The position numbers and the translations under genes were made by a program. Below the pieces are notes generated by a model. It made no database searches. It was not told the origin of the DNA and saw nothing but the letters and a program-made list of their open reading frames with translations. Positions 8,791-20,789 of a DNA stretch of 64,000 nt are shown piece by piece. Each line of letters starts with the position of its first letter. Position 1 is the first letter of the stretch. This stretch comes from Akkermansia muciniphila (GTDB lineage Bacteria > Verrucomicrobiota > Verrucomicrobiia > Verrucomicrobiales > Akkermansiaceae), in the NCBI GenBank assembly GCA_945901795.1, contig CAMDLP010000011.1, positions 1 through 64,000 on the forward strand. The letters run 5' to 3'.

Positions 8791-8856
8791 GTAGCGGCGA
8801 TCACCGGTCGCCGCGACGTGTGACAGATCTAACACGGCGACCCGTGATCGCCGTTA
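8791..8856. terminator. Long inverted repeat between convergent purF and pyrE
   Basis: Arms of about 23-25 bases at 8791-8815 and 8834-8856 (GCGGCGATCACCGGTCGCCG against CGGCGACCCGTGATCGCCG) pair almost perfectly around an 18-base loop. It sits between convergent genes, so bidirectional termination is likely. The + side is followed by TTACTTT, a weak T-run. The arms' length suggests a repeat element doubling as terminator. Confidence 0.6.
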
Positions 8857-8904
8857 CTTTCAACCACGCCTATATCCGCAGCCAAGGAGGCTGCCGTTAG
8901 CGGC

Positions 8905-9474
8905 TCATTCGTCGAGCAACGAGCTCCGCGTGAACAGCGAGATGACGTGCACGCCGCGCGCTTCGATGGCTTGGCGGCCGCCTTCCTCGCGGTCCACGAG
9001 GACCAGCGCGAAGGCGACTTTTCCACCATCGCGCTCGATGGCGTCGATGGCTTTCAGCGTCGATCCGCCGGTGGTGATGACGTCATCGACGACGATCACG
9101 GTGTCGCCGGCTTTGAAATTGCCCTCGATTTGTTTGCCCGCGCCGTGGCCTTTGGGCTCCTTGCGGACGGTGAAAACCTGGAGTGCTTCGGCGGGATTTT
9201 TCATGGCGGAGGCCATGCCGACGGCGAGGGAAATGGGGTCGGCGCCGAGGGTCATGCCGCCGATGGCGTCGATTTTAAGGTGCTCGGAATGGATCTTGGA
9301 ACGGACGGCGTGCCAGCCGAGGTCGCCGATGAGAAGGGCTCCGAAGGGATCGAGGGCGGTGACGCGGCAGTCGATGTAGAGATCGCTTTGCGCGCCGGAG
9401 GCAAGGGTGAAGTTTCCGGTGCGGACGGATTTTAGGAGGAGAAGTTTCTTCAGCGTGGAAGCGGTTTGGAGCAT
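8905..9474 (-). CDS. pyrE: Orotate phosphoribosyltransferase
   Basis: A 189-residue type I phosphoribosyltransferase. The N-terminus has the OPRTase pattern FTLASGAQSDLYIDCR (residues 22-37), and the PRPP-binding loop VIVVDDVITTGGST is at residues 126-139. The active-site loop with RKEPKGHG (about 104-111) supplies the conserved Arg/Lys/Glu/His. Known reaction: orotate plus PRPP to orotidine monophosphate, in pyrimidine synthesis. It is monocistronic, convergent with purF and divergent from the small basic protein gene. The length is slightly short of the 210 residues usual in proteobacteria but normal for this subfamily. Confidence 0.92.
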   Translation of the reverse strand: MLQTASTLKKLLLLKSVRTGNFTLASGAQSDLYIDCRVTALDPFGALLIGDLGWHAVRSKIHSEHLKIDAIGGMTLGADPISLAVGMASAMKNPAEALQVFTVRKEPKGHGAGKQIEGNFKAGDTVIVVDDVITTGGSTLKAIDAIERDGGKVAFALVLVDREEGGRQAIEARGVHVISLFTRSSLLDE

Positions 9475-9612
9475 GGCGGGATGATGAGCTGGGAGAGCAA
9501 ACGGTGGAAAGCGGAAAAAGCAGTCGATGACTTCAGCCGTTCCGCCTCGTGCTCTCGACCACCCACTTTCAGGGATCAGCGTCTTCCCGCGAAAAATTTC
9601 CCCTTTTTCGGA

Positions 9613-9641
9613 TTGCCACGCGGAAAAGCCGTCCCTAGTTT
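9613..9641 (+). promoter_or_regulatory. Candidate promoter of the small basic protein gene
   Basis: TTGCCA (9613-9618), a 17-base spacer and TAGTTT (9636-9641) lie 32 bases before the ATG at 9674. The same arrangement, including the following TCCGCC, recurs before the acetyl-CoA synthetase gene. Confidence 0.5.
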
Positions 9642-9673
9642 CCGCCTCCCGCGATTTTTAACCTCACTCCGAG

Positions 9674-9829
9674 ATGTCCAAGCACAATAGCCTCAAGTCC
9701 AGCGCCACCGTCGGCGGCAAACGTTCCGTTCTCAAGCGCTTCGAGCGCGTCAAACTCCTCAAGGAGCGCGGCGAATGGAAAGACGGCAAGTCCCCTGTCG
9801 GACTTCCGAAGACCAAGCACGAGGGTTAA
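9674..9829 (+). CDS. PVC-family small basic protein (proposed ribosome-associated)
   Basis: A 51-residue, very basic protein beginning MSKHNSLKSS and ending KTKHEG, with an RSVLKRFERVKLLKE helix and a W at position 36. It matches what I know as the small basic protein family shared by Chlamydiae, Verrucomicrobia and Planctomycetes (the TIGR04137 type), proposed to interact with rRNA. The ATG at 9674 is fixed by the conserved N-terminus. It stands alone between pyrE and the rluB homologue with its own candidate promoter. It is one of the best taxonomic markers in the window. Molecular function is not established. Confidence 0.88.
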   Translation: MSKHNSLKSSATVGGKRSVLKRFERVKLLKERGEWKDGKSPVGLPKTKHEG

Positions 9830-9898
9830 TCCCCTGCTCCGATCCATTTTCTAAAACGCGCGGATCCCACCGGGTTCGCGCCTTTTGTATTGATTCCC

Positions 9899-10663
9899 AT
9901 GGCAACTAACGACGGCACCCGCCTCAACAAATACCTCGCTTCCTGCGCGGTCGGCTCGCGCCGCGCCTGCGACGAGCTCATCAAGGCCGGACGCGTCGAG
10001 GTGAATGGCAGCCCGTGCATCAACATGGGAACCCGCATTTCGCCGGGCGATCACGTGAAGGTGGACGGCAAGCGGGTGGCTCCGCGCGAGACGATGATCA
10101 TCGCCTTTCACAAGCCGCGCGGCTTCGTCTGCACCCGTGAGGACGAGCTCGGCCGCGCCACGATTTACTCGATGCTGCCCGCCTCGCTGCACTCGCTGCA
10201 CCACGTGGGCCGGCTGGACATGGACTCGGAAGGATTGCTGATTTTGACTAACGACGGCGATCTCTCGCAGCAGTTGATGCATCCGTCGAAATCCATCGAG
10301 AAGGAATATCTCGTCACCTCTAACCAGGCTTTCGAGAACGCCCACCTCGACCAATTTCTCGAAGGCGTCTTCACGACCGAGGGGAAATTGAAGGCGAAAT
10401 CCATCGAGCGGCTTTCCTCCCGCCGCCTCAAGGTGGTGCTCGATCACGGCGCGAAACGCCAGATCCGCGTGATGTTCGACACCCTCGGCTATCAGGTGAC
10501 CAAGCTGCTGCGCGTCCGCATCGGCGCGTTGTGGCTCGGCGATCTGGAGCCCGGTGGCTGGGCGGCTTTGAACGCTTTGGAAATCCAGATGCTGCTCGGA
10601 AATCCGCAACCCGCGAAGAAGCGCGAGGCCTCGGACGAGACCCGTAAAAAAAGACCCACCTAA
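9899..10663 (+). CDS. rluB: Ribosomal pseudouridine synthase, RluB/RsuA family
   Basis: From the ATG at 9899 it is 254 residues: an N-terminal S4 RNA-binding domain (about residues 8-55, RLNKYLASCAVGSRRACDELI) and then the RsuA-family catalytic domain. The catalytic Asp is D107 in GRLDMDSEGLLILTNDG. Family knowledge: isomerises a uridine of 23S rRNA (RluB, U2605 region) or 16S rRNA (RsuA); RluB is favoured by the KPRGFVCT and RQIRVMFDTLGYQVTKLLRVRIG pattern. A TTG at 9890 would add three residues. The Lys/Arg-rich tail is typical. It lies 69 bases after the small basic protein gene. Confidence 0.87.
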   Translation: MATNDGTRLNKYLASCAVGSRRACDELIKAGRVEVNGSPCINMGTRISPGDHVKVDGKRVAPRETMIIAFHKPRGFVCTREDELGRATIYSMLPASLHSLHHVGRLDMDSEGLLILTNDGDLSQQLMHPSKSIEKEYLVTSNQAFENAHLDQFLEGVFTTEGKLKAKSIERLSSRRLKVVLDHGAKRQIRVMFDTLGYQVTKLLRVRIGALWLGDLEPGGWAALNALEIQMLLGNPQPAKKREASDETRKKRPT

Positions 10664-10677
10664 GGCATTCTCAGGAC

Positions 10678-10706
10678 TTGCCGCGGGCACAATGGTTTCC
10701 TAGCTT
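10678..10706 (+). promoter_or_regulatory. Candidate promoter of the acetyl-CoA synthetase gene
   Basis: TTGCCG (10678-10683), a 17-base spacer and TAGCTT (10701-10706) lie 50 bases before the ATG. The pattern parallels the one at 9613-9641. Confidence 0.5.
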
Positions 10707-10756
10707 CCGCCCGCGATACAAGGCGTGCGTTGTCCCGCCAAAAAATTTGAGAACCT

Positions 10757-12712
<1,956 letters not shown>

Positions 12713-12729
12713 GCCAACCGGCCTTTTTC

Positions 12730-13611
12730 ATGACTTCCTCCCGCTACCTCATCGCCCGCGTCGCGCAGACCTTCGGTTATTTCCGGAGGACCCTGCGCAT
12801 GGCGGACGCGGCGAGCGAAACGCAGCTCCTGCGCCAGGCCGAAGCGCAACTCGGCTCCGCGATCTGGCAGAAAGTTGAAGACATCGAGGAGCTCTCCGTT
12901 GAATACTGGAACTTGCGGAAATTCCTCAAGGAGGAGAAGATCATCCGGAAAAAAGTCGCGGAGTCCCAGGTCGAGCTCGACAAGGCCCACGAGGAGCGCG
13001 CCAGCGTTCTCAATAACACTCCGGAAGTCCATCAGGAGCTGATGGACCAGCGCATACTTCTACTCACCGAGATCGAAACACTCGCCCTGCGGCGCGATGA
13101 AATCGTCGCCGAGGCCCGCGAGGTCCGCCGCGCCTATGACGGGTTCAAGATGAAACTTGAGGTGATCACTAACGAGTCGCAAGGCTCGGAATCGGGCAAA
13201 GTGAAAATCGAAGAGGTCAAGCGCCGCCTTGCCGATCTCAAAACCAAGTTTTCCGACCTCAAAAAGCAGCGTCTTCTCATCGGTGCCGAAATCGAAGCGG
13301 GCGATGACAAGGTTGACCTCGTGGACGAGCAGCTCAACGAGAAGAAAAAAGACCGCCGGCTCCATGCTTCCGAGGCCTTCCAGGTGATCAGCGAGCGCAA
13401 CAAGGAGATCTCGATCCTGCGGGCGGAAAGCGGTTTGCTAGACACCCAGATGCGCCAGCTTTACGCCGAGATCGGCCGCTTCGTCAGCCGCAACGCCCAT
13501 TTGAATCCGGCCTGTGCCGAAGCGGCTCACTCCCATCAAGGTCTGGTAGATGTCATGCGCGCGCTCCGCCGCTCGATCGCGCTGAACCACCGCCTCGCAC
13601 GCACCGCCTGA
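12730..13611 (+). CDS. Coiled-coil hypothetical protein
   Basis: A 293-residue, strongly charged helical protein with heptad-like patterns over roughly residues 30-240, without signal peptide or membrane segment. The N-terminus (MTSSRYLIARVAQTFGYF) is amphipathic and could touch a membrane. No catalytic motif or family was recognised. It lies 17 bases behind acs, so it is probably co-transcribed, but a functional link is not implied. The gene is followed by an untranslated stretch (13612-13813) holding one weak GAGCCC/GGGCTC hairpin and then a strong terminator. Confidence 0.65.
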   Translation: MTSSRYLIARVAQTFGYFRRTLRMADAASETQLLRQAEAQLGSAIWQKVEDIEELSVEYWNLRKFLKEEKIIRKKVAESQVELDKAHEERASVLNNTPEVHQELMDQRILLLTEIETLALRRDEIVAEAREVRRAYDGFKMKLEVITNESQGSESGKVKIEEVKRRLADLKTKFSDLKKQRLLIGAEIEAGDDKVDLVDEQLNEKKKDRRLHASEAFQVISERNKEISILRAESGLLDTQMRQLYAEIGRFVSRNAHLNPACAEAAHSHQGLVDVMRALRRSIALNHRLARTA

Positions 13612-13813
13612 TCCGATAGTTAGGTTTCATGGGTTTCTTATTGGAGCCCTCTCCGGGCTCGGGGCATGGTGTTTTTGATTTACGCCACAGCGGATTTGTG
13701 AGAATCCCATGGTTTAATAAGGTTTCAGATCGGAAATCTATCAATCAATCAGACATCAACAAATACCATCATCGGCAAAGAGGAAAAAACTACACGCTGA
13801 TAGGGATTAAACG

Positions 13814-13850
13814 AAAAGGGCTGCCTGATTCGAATCAGGCAGCCCTTTTT
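13814..13850. terminator. Strong bidirectional intrinsic terminator
   Basis: A perfect stem GGGCTGCCTGATT / AATCAGGCAGCCC with a very short loop is flanked by AAAA on the left and TTTTT on the right. It therefore serves both the + strand coiled-coil gene and the minus-strand katG. Confidence 0.92.
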
Positions 13851-13863
13851 GATAGGCCGGCAA

Positions 13864-16194
<2,331 letters not shown>

Positions 16195-16267
16195 TCAAAA
16201 GATGGTGAATGGCCCATCGCTTTGGCGAGAATGAATGATCGGAAATGCGCCATCGGTAAAGACTACG

Positions 16268-16297
16268 ATAACAATGCTTGCCATCGGCATTTCCTAT
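16268..16297. promoter_or_regulatory. Candidate OxyR operator in the katG-oxyR intergenic region
   Basis: An imperfect dyad ATA-N4-ATGC ... GCAT-N4-TAT (16268-16297) lies 15 bases before the oxyR ATG and inside the 153-base divergent region. LysR-family operators often show such ATA/TAT-bounded dyads. It is not a clear match to the E. coli OxyR consensus. Confidence 0.35.
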
Positions 16298-16311
16298 GGG
16301 ATGGATCCGCC

Positions 16312-17205
16312 ATGGATTTGCGCCAACTCGAATATTTCACGGCGATCGTGAGGGAAGGCTCGCTGACGGCGGCCGCGAAACGCTGCCGGATCGCGCAGCC
16401 GTCGCTGAGCCAGCAACTGCGGGCGCTCGAGGACGAGCTCGGCGAGGCGCTGGTCCACCGCAAGCCGCGCGGGGTGGAGACCACGGCGGCGGGAAAAATC
16501 CTGCTGGAGCACGCCGAGCGGGTTCTCGTGGAGGCGCGGCTGCTGCGGGAGCGATTCACCCAGCGCCGCGACAGCCAAGAGGGATCCGTTATTTTCGGGA
16601 TGATCCCGACCATCGCGCCCTACCTGCTGCCGAAACTGCTGGCACCGTTTCGTGAGGCGTTTCCGAAAATCGACGTGCAAGTCCGCGAGGCCCGGACAGA
16701 AGGGCTGATCAAGCTGGTGGTGGATGGCTCCATCGAATTCGCCATCCTGAGCGACGTCACCGCGCAGGACCAGAAACGCTGGTCGCTGCATGTGCGAGAG
16801 CTTTTCCGCGAGCCGCTGATGCTGGCGGTGCCGCTTTCCCATCCTTTTGCCAAGGGGTCCCCAGCGCCCTTGCCCGAACAGCTTCTACCCGAAACCCTGA
16901 TCCACCTGCGCGACGGCCATTGCCTCACCGACCGCACGCTCAAGGTGTGCAGCCTCGACCGCCTCGATCCAAGGCTGGAGTGCGACCAGCTCGAAACCGC
17001 GCTCGCGATGGTCGAGGCCGACATGGGGATCGCGGTGGTGCCGGAGCTCGCCACCCGTTCGCGTCCGCTGCCGGGCGTGGTCATCCGGAGCTTCGGCGAG
17101 CCCGAGCCGGAACGCACGATCAGTCTGATGAAGCGCCGTGCCGCGCCATTTTCGGCCGCCGCCACGGAATTGGTGCGGCTGGTGAAATCCTTCGCCCGTG
17201 ATTGA
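16312..17205 (+). CDS. oxyR: OxyR-type peroxide-sensing LysR regulator
   Basis: From the ATG at 16312 it is 297 residues: a LysR winged helix-turn-helix (about 1-60, MDLRQLEYFTAIVREGSLTAAA) followed by a LysR substrate domain. Two cysteines nine residues apart, C204 and C213 in DGHCLTDRTLKVC, correspond to the redox pair C199/C208 of E. coli OxyR, including the preceding DGHC. Peroxide sensing by disulfide formation is therefore a well-supported inference. A longer reading back to 15841 runs into katG antisense sequence and was rejected. Divergent orientation to katG is the classical regulator-target layout. Confidence 0.9.
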   Translation: MDLRQLEYFTAIVREGSLTAAAKRCRIAQPSLSQQLRALEDELGEALVHRKPRGVETTAAGKILLEHAERVLVEARLLRERFTQRRDSQEGSVIFGMIPTIAPYLLPKLLAPFREAFPKIDVQVREARTEGLIKLVVDGSIEFAILSDVTAQDQKRWSLHVRELFREPLMLAVPLSHPFAKGSPAPLPEQLLPETLIHLRDGHCLTDRTLKVCSLDRLDPRLECDQLETALAMVEADMGIAVVPELATRSRPLPGVVIRSFGEPEPERTISLMKRRAAPFSAAATELVRLVKSFARD

Positions 17206-17262
17206 TCCTTGGCATTCCCTCGTTCTGCGATAATCGTCGGCTATCAATCCCTTTTGACCCTT

Positions 17263-18507
17263 ATGAGAACACTCACCCAAATCGCTCCCATCGCCGCGCT
17301 CGTCTGCGCTACCGCCAGCTTCGCTGCGGAAGCGCTCGTCATGCGCCCTCTCTTCAACGGCAAGGACCTCAGCGGCTGGACCGGCGGCGGATACATCGTC
17401 GAGGACGGCGCCATCGTCTGCACTCCCGCGGGGAAAAACCTGATGACCGAGCAGACGTTTTCCAACTACGTGCTCGATTTCGATTTCAAGCTGCCGCCCG
17501 GCGGAAACAACGGGCTCGGCGTGCACTATCCGGGAACCGGCGATGGCGCCTACACCGGAATGGAAATCCAGGTCCTCGACAACACCGCCGAGAAATACAA
17601 GGACCTCAAGGAATACCAGTTCCATGGCTCGCTCTACACGCTGGCCCCGGCGAAAAAATCCGGACTTAAACCCGTGGGCGAATGGAACCATGAACGGGTG
17701 AGCGTGTTAGGTCCGGCCGTGACCGTCGAGCTCAACGGCGAGATCATCCTCAGCGCGAATCTCGACGAGCTCAGCGCCAGCCACCCGGATCACCAGGGTG
17801 TGAAACGCCGCGCCGGTCATATCGCCTGGCTCGGTCACGGCGATCGTGTCGCGTTCCGCAACATCCAGATCGCGGAAGTCCCGCCAGCCGCTAACACCGA
17901 AGGCGTGATGGCCGCCGGGTTCACCCGGTTTTTCAACGGCAAGAACCTCGACGGCTGGAAACATGGAAACAGCCCGGAATGGACCGTTTCCAACGGCATT
18001 CTCAAACACAGCGGCCGTCGCGGCGAGCCCGCCGATCTCTGGACCGAAAAGGAATACGGCGACTGCACCCTCGTCTTCGATTGGCGCTGGAGCGGCCGCG
18101 GGCCGATGAAATCCCAGCCCACTGTGATGCCCGACGGTTCACATAAAGGAAAGAGCGAGGTTGAGGAGTTAGACAGCGGCATCTACCTCCGCGGCAGCAC
18201 CAAGAGCCAGGTCAATTTGTGGAACTGGACCGTCGGCTCCGGCGAGGTTTACGGCTACCGCACCGATCCAAAGATGTCGGCCGAGGTCAAAGCCGGCGTG
18301 ACTCCCAAGACCAAGGCGGACCTCCCGCTCGGCGAGTGGAACCGCACGATGATCACTCTCAAGGGCGACCGCCTCAGCGTCTCGCTCAACGGCCGCGTGG
18401 TCATCGAGAATGCGCAGCTTCCCGGCGTCCCGGCCAAGGGTGCGATCGGCCTGCAACATCACGGGGGCGCGATCGATTTCGCGAATCTGTGGATCAAGGA
18501 GCGTTGA
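17263..18507 (+). CDS. Secreted double DUF1080 (3-keto-disaccharide hydrolase-like) protein
   Basis: From the ATG at 17263 it is 414 residues with a signal peptide (MRTLTQIAPIAALVCATASFAAEA). Two tandem DUF1080 beta-sandwich domains follow: residues about 27-205 (FNGKDLSGWTGGGYIVEDGAIV) and 215-412 (FNGKNLDGWKHGNSPEWTVSNGIL). Known of the family: a jelly-roll fold related to GH16/laminin-G domains, abundant in PVC bacteria and Bacteroidetes, and shown in some members to hydrolyse 3-keto-glycosides. Substrate and catalytic residues cannot be assigned here. It follows oxyR on the same strand after 57 bases but seems functionally unrelated. Confidence 0.85.
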   Translation: MRTLTQIAPIAALVCATASFAAEALVMRPLFNGKDLSGWTGGGYIVEDGAIVCTPAGKNLMTEQTFSNYVLDFDFKLPPGGNNGLGVHYPGTGDGAYTGMEIQVLDNTAEKYKDLKEYQFHGSLYTLAPAKKSGLKPVGEWNHERVSVLGPAVTVELNGEIILSANLDELSASHPDHQGVKRRAGHIAWLGHGDRVAFRNIQIAEVPPAANTEGVMAAGFTRFFNGKNLDGWKHGNSPEWTVSNGILKHSGRRGEPADLWTEKEYGDCTLVFDWRWSGRGPMKSQPTVMPDGSHKGKSEVEELDSGIYLRGSTKSQVNLWNWTVGSGEVYGYRTDPKMSAEVKAGVTPKTKADLPLGEWNRTMITLKGDRLSVSLNGRVVIENAQLPGVPAKGAIGLQHHGGAIDFANLWIKER

Positions 18508-18522
18508 ATTGACTGCGTCACC

Positions 18523-19734
18523 ATGCGCTATCGTGAAGCTATCGACTGGTTGTTTGGCACCCAGATGTTTGGAATCAAACTGGGGCTCGACGGGCCGCGC
18601 CAGTTACTCAAGGAGTTCCTCGCCTACCCGGCGCACGGGGTGAAGGTCATCCACGTCGCCGGGACTAACGGCAAGGGCAGCACCTGCGCGATGATCGACA
18701 GCATCACCCGCGCTTGCGGCCGGCGCTGCGGGCTTTTCACCTCGCCGCACCTCATCGACTACCGCGAGCGGATCAAGGTGAACGGCGCAGAAATCCCGGA
18801 AGACGCCTGCGCCGCAATGCTCACCGAGCTGCGCGCCTTGTGCGAGCGGATGGAGACGCATCCGACGTTTTTTGAAATCACGCTGGTCCTCGCGATGCGC
18901 TGGTTCCGCCTCCGCGAGTGCGAGATCATCGTCCTGGAAACCGGCATGGGCGGACGACTCGACGCCACCACCGCGGTGCCCGCGGATGTCTGCGTGATCA
19001 CTCCGGTCGGCATGGATCACATGCAGTATCTTGGAAATTCCCTCGAAGAAATCGCCGCGGAAAAAGCCGGGATTCTGGTGAGCGGAAAACCCGCGATTTC
19101 CGCCCCTCAGGATGCCTGCGTGCGGCGGGTTTTGGAAAAGGAGGCGAATGAAAAACGATCGCCGCTAGAATTCGTGGAGGAGCCGCTGCTCGGCTATCCG
19201 ATGGCGCTGGCGGGCGAGCACCAGGCATGGAACGCCGCGCTCGCGGTGGCCGCGCTCCACCGATTGGGCATCCCTCTCAGCTCCGACAGCGTCGGCTACG
19301 GCCTCCGCAACGTCAACTGGCCGGGGCGCTTTGAAGTCATCCGGCCCGGCGTCATCCTCGACGGCGCGCACAATCCCCAGTCTGCGGAGGTCCTCGCAGC
19401 CACCTGGTTGCGCAGCTTCCCGGGCAAGCAGGCGGCGCTCGTCTTCAGCGCCGTGACCGGCAAGGATATTTCCGGCATTCTGGAAATCCTCGCCCCGCTC
19501 GCCTCGCGGATTTTTCTCTGCCCCGTCGATACCCCGAGGGCGGTTTCCCCCGCAGAACTCGCGGGCTATCTGCCGCCGGACGCGCCGCCGCACGAGATGT
19601 TCGGGAGTTTTGAAAATGCCTTCGCCGCCGCGAGCTCGTTCGGGGAACCCGTCCTCGTGGCGGGCTCGCTTTTTCTCATCGGCGAGGCGCGGGCTTTTCT
19701 AACTTCCGGGAAGTTCCAGCCGAGCTCGCAGTGA
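18523..19734 (+). CDS. folC: Folylpolyglutamate synthase / dihydrofolate synthase
   Basis: A 403-residue Mur-ligase superfamily enzyme. The ATP-binding P-loop VAGTNGKGST is at about residues 43-52; FTSPHLIDYRERIKVNG is the FolC signature; ETGMGGRLDATT and ILDGAHNP follow in the expected order. Family knowledge: adds glutamate to dihydropteroate and extends folate polyglutamate tails. The central Mur domain is slightly shortened compared with the roughly 420-440 residues usual. The start 15 bases after the DUF1080 stop and the conserved MRYREAIDWLFGTQMFGIKLGL fix the N-terminus. Convergent with korB. Confidence 0.92.
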   Translation: MRYREAIDWLFGTQMFGIKLGLDGPRQLLKEFLAYPAHGVKVIHVAGTNGKGSTCAMIDSITRACGRRCGLFTSPHLIDYRERIKVNGAEIPEDACAAMLTELRALCERMETHPTFFEITLVLAMRWFRLRECEIIVLETGMGGRLDATTAVPADVCVITPVGMDHMQYLGNSLEEIAAEKAGILVSGKPAISAPQDACVRRVLEKEANEKRSPLEFVEEPLLGYPMALAGEHQAWNAALAVAALHRLGIPLSSDSVGYGLRNVNWPGRFEVIRPGVILDGAHNPQSAEVLAATWLRSFPGKQAALVFSAVTGKDISGILEILAPLASRIFLCPVDTPRAVSPAELAGYLPPDAPPHEMFGSFENAFAAASSFGEPVLVAGSLFLIGEARAFLTSGKFQPSSQ

Positions 19735-19752
19735 TTTGAAAGACTACCGGCC

Positions 19753-20784
19753 TCACTCCACCGTCCAGGTGGAGCCGCCGCGCAGCAGTTCCTCCCAGGT
19801 GCCGGTGCCCTTTTTCGCCTTGGCCGCTTCGACCTGGTCATGGATCAGCGACTCGTAGGTCGGGCGCTGGATCTGGCGGACCACGCCGATGGGCGTCGGG
19901 AAATCCGGCAGACCCATGGTGGCGAGCATCTGCGAGTAAAGCGGGCTCGCGTGGTCGGGCTCGTGGATCAGAATTTCGCCCGGAGCGGCGCTGGCGGCAT
20001 CGACGACTTCCGGCACGAGGCCGTTGAGGCGGATGCCCTTTTCCTTGTCCTTGCCGAAGAGCAGCGGCTTGCCGGCTTCGAGGTTGAGCATTTGGTTGTC
20101 GCGGTTTTCCTTGCCGTAAACCGGGTCCCACGCGGCGTCGTTAAAGATCACGCAGTTTTGCAGGATCTCGACGAATGAAACTCCTTGGTGCTCGTGGGCG
20201 GCCTTGAAGGTGGCAACCATGTGCTTCGGGTTGTTATCCACGGTGCGGGCGATGAAGGTGGCCTCGGCGCCGAGCGCGAACAGCAGCGGGTGCAGCGGAT
20301 AGTCCACTGAGCCTAACGGGGTGGTCTTGGTCTTGGTGCCGACCGGCGAGGTCGGGCTGTACTGGCCTTTGGTGAGGCCGTAAATCCGGTTGTTGAACAG
20401 CAGGACGGTGACGTCGAGGTTGCGCCGAAGCAGGTGGAGCAGGTGGTTGCCGCCGATGCTCAGTCCGTCGCCGTCGCCGGTGACGATCCAGACGGATAGA
20501 TCGGGATTGGCGACCTTGACGCCGGTGGCGACGGTGGGCGCGCGGCCATGGATCGTGTGGAATCCATAGGTGTTCATGTAGTAGGGAAAGCGGCTGGAGC
20601 AACCGATGCCGCTGATGATGCAGAAGTTTTCGCGCGCGATGCCGAGCTCGGGCAGCGTGCGCTGGAGCGAGTTGAGGATCGCATAATCGCCGCAGCCGGG
20701 ACACCAGCGGACGTCGTTGGAGGTGACGAAGTCCTTGCGGTTGAGCTCCGGCACGGCGGGGATGTTTTGAATTTCGGTGGCCAT
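19753..20784 (-). CDS. korB: 2-oxoacid:ferredoxin oxidoreductase, beta subunit (KorB-like)
   Basis: A 343-residue thiamine-diphosphate-binding subunit. It has the cysteines of the VRWCPGCGDYAIL motif near residue 28 and GIGCSSRFPYY, which ligate the Fe4S4 cluster in the family. The TPP/Mg site is IVTGDGDGLSIGGNH with the downstream NNRIYGLTKGQYSPTS. Together with the alpha-gamma fused subunit encoded 5 bases upstream it would form an oxidoreductase converting 2-oxoglutarate (or another 2-oxoacid) and CoA to the acyl-CoA with ferredoxin reduction. The GLTKGQYSPTS pattern favours 2-oxoglutarate over pyruvate. Confidence 0.9.
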   Translation of the reverse strand: MATEIQNIPAVPELNRKDFVTSNDVRWCPGCGDYAILNSLQRTLPELGIARENFCIISGIGCSSRFPYYMNTYGFHTIHGRAPTVATGVKVANPDLSVWIVTGDGDGLSIGGNHLLHLLRRNLDVTVLLFNNRIYGLTKGQYSPTSPVGTKTKTTPLGSVDYPLHPLLFALGAEATFIARTVDNNPKHMVATFKAAHEHQGVSFVEILQNCVIFNDAAWDPVYGKENRDNQMLNLEAGKPLLFGKDKEKGIRLNGLVPEVVDAASAAPGEILIHEPDHASPLYSQMLATMGLPDFPTPIGVVRQIQRPTYESLIHDQVEAAKAKKGTGTWEELLRGGSTWTVE

Positions 20785-20789
20785 GGCGA

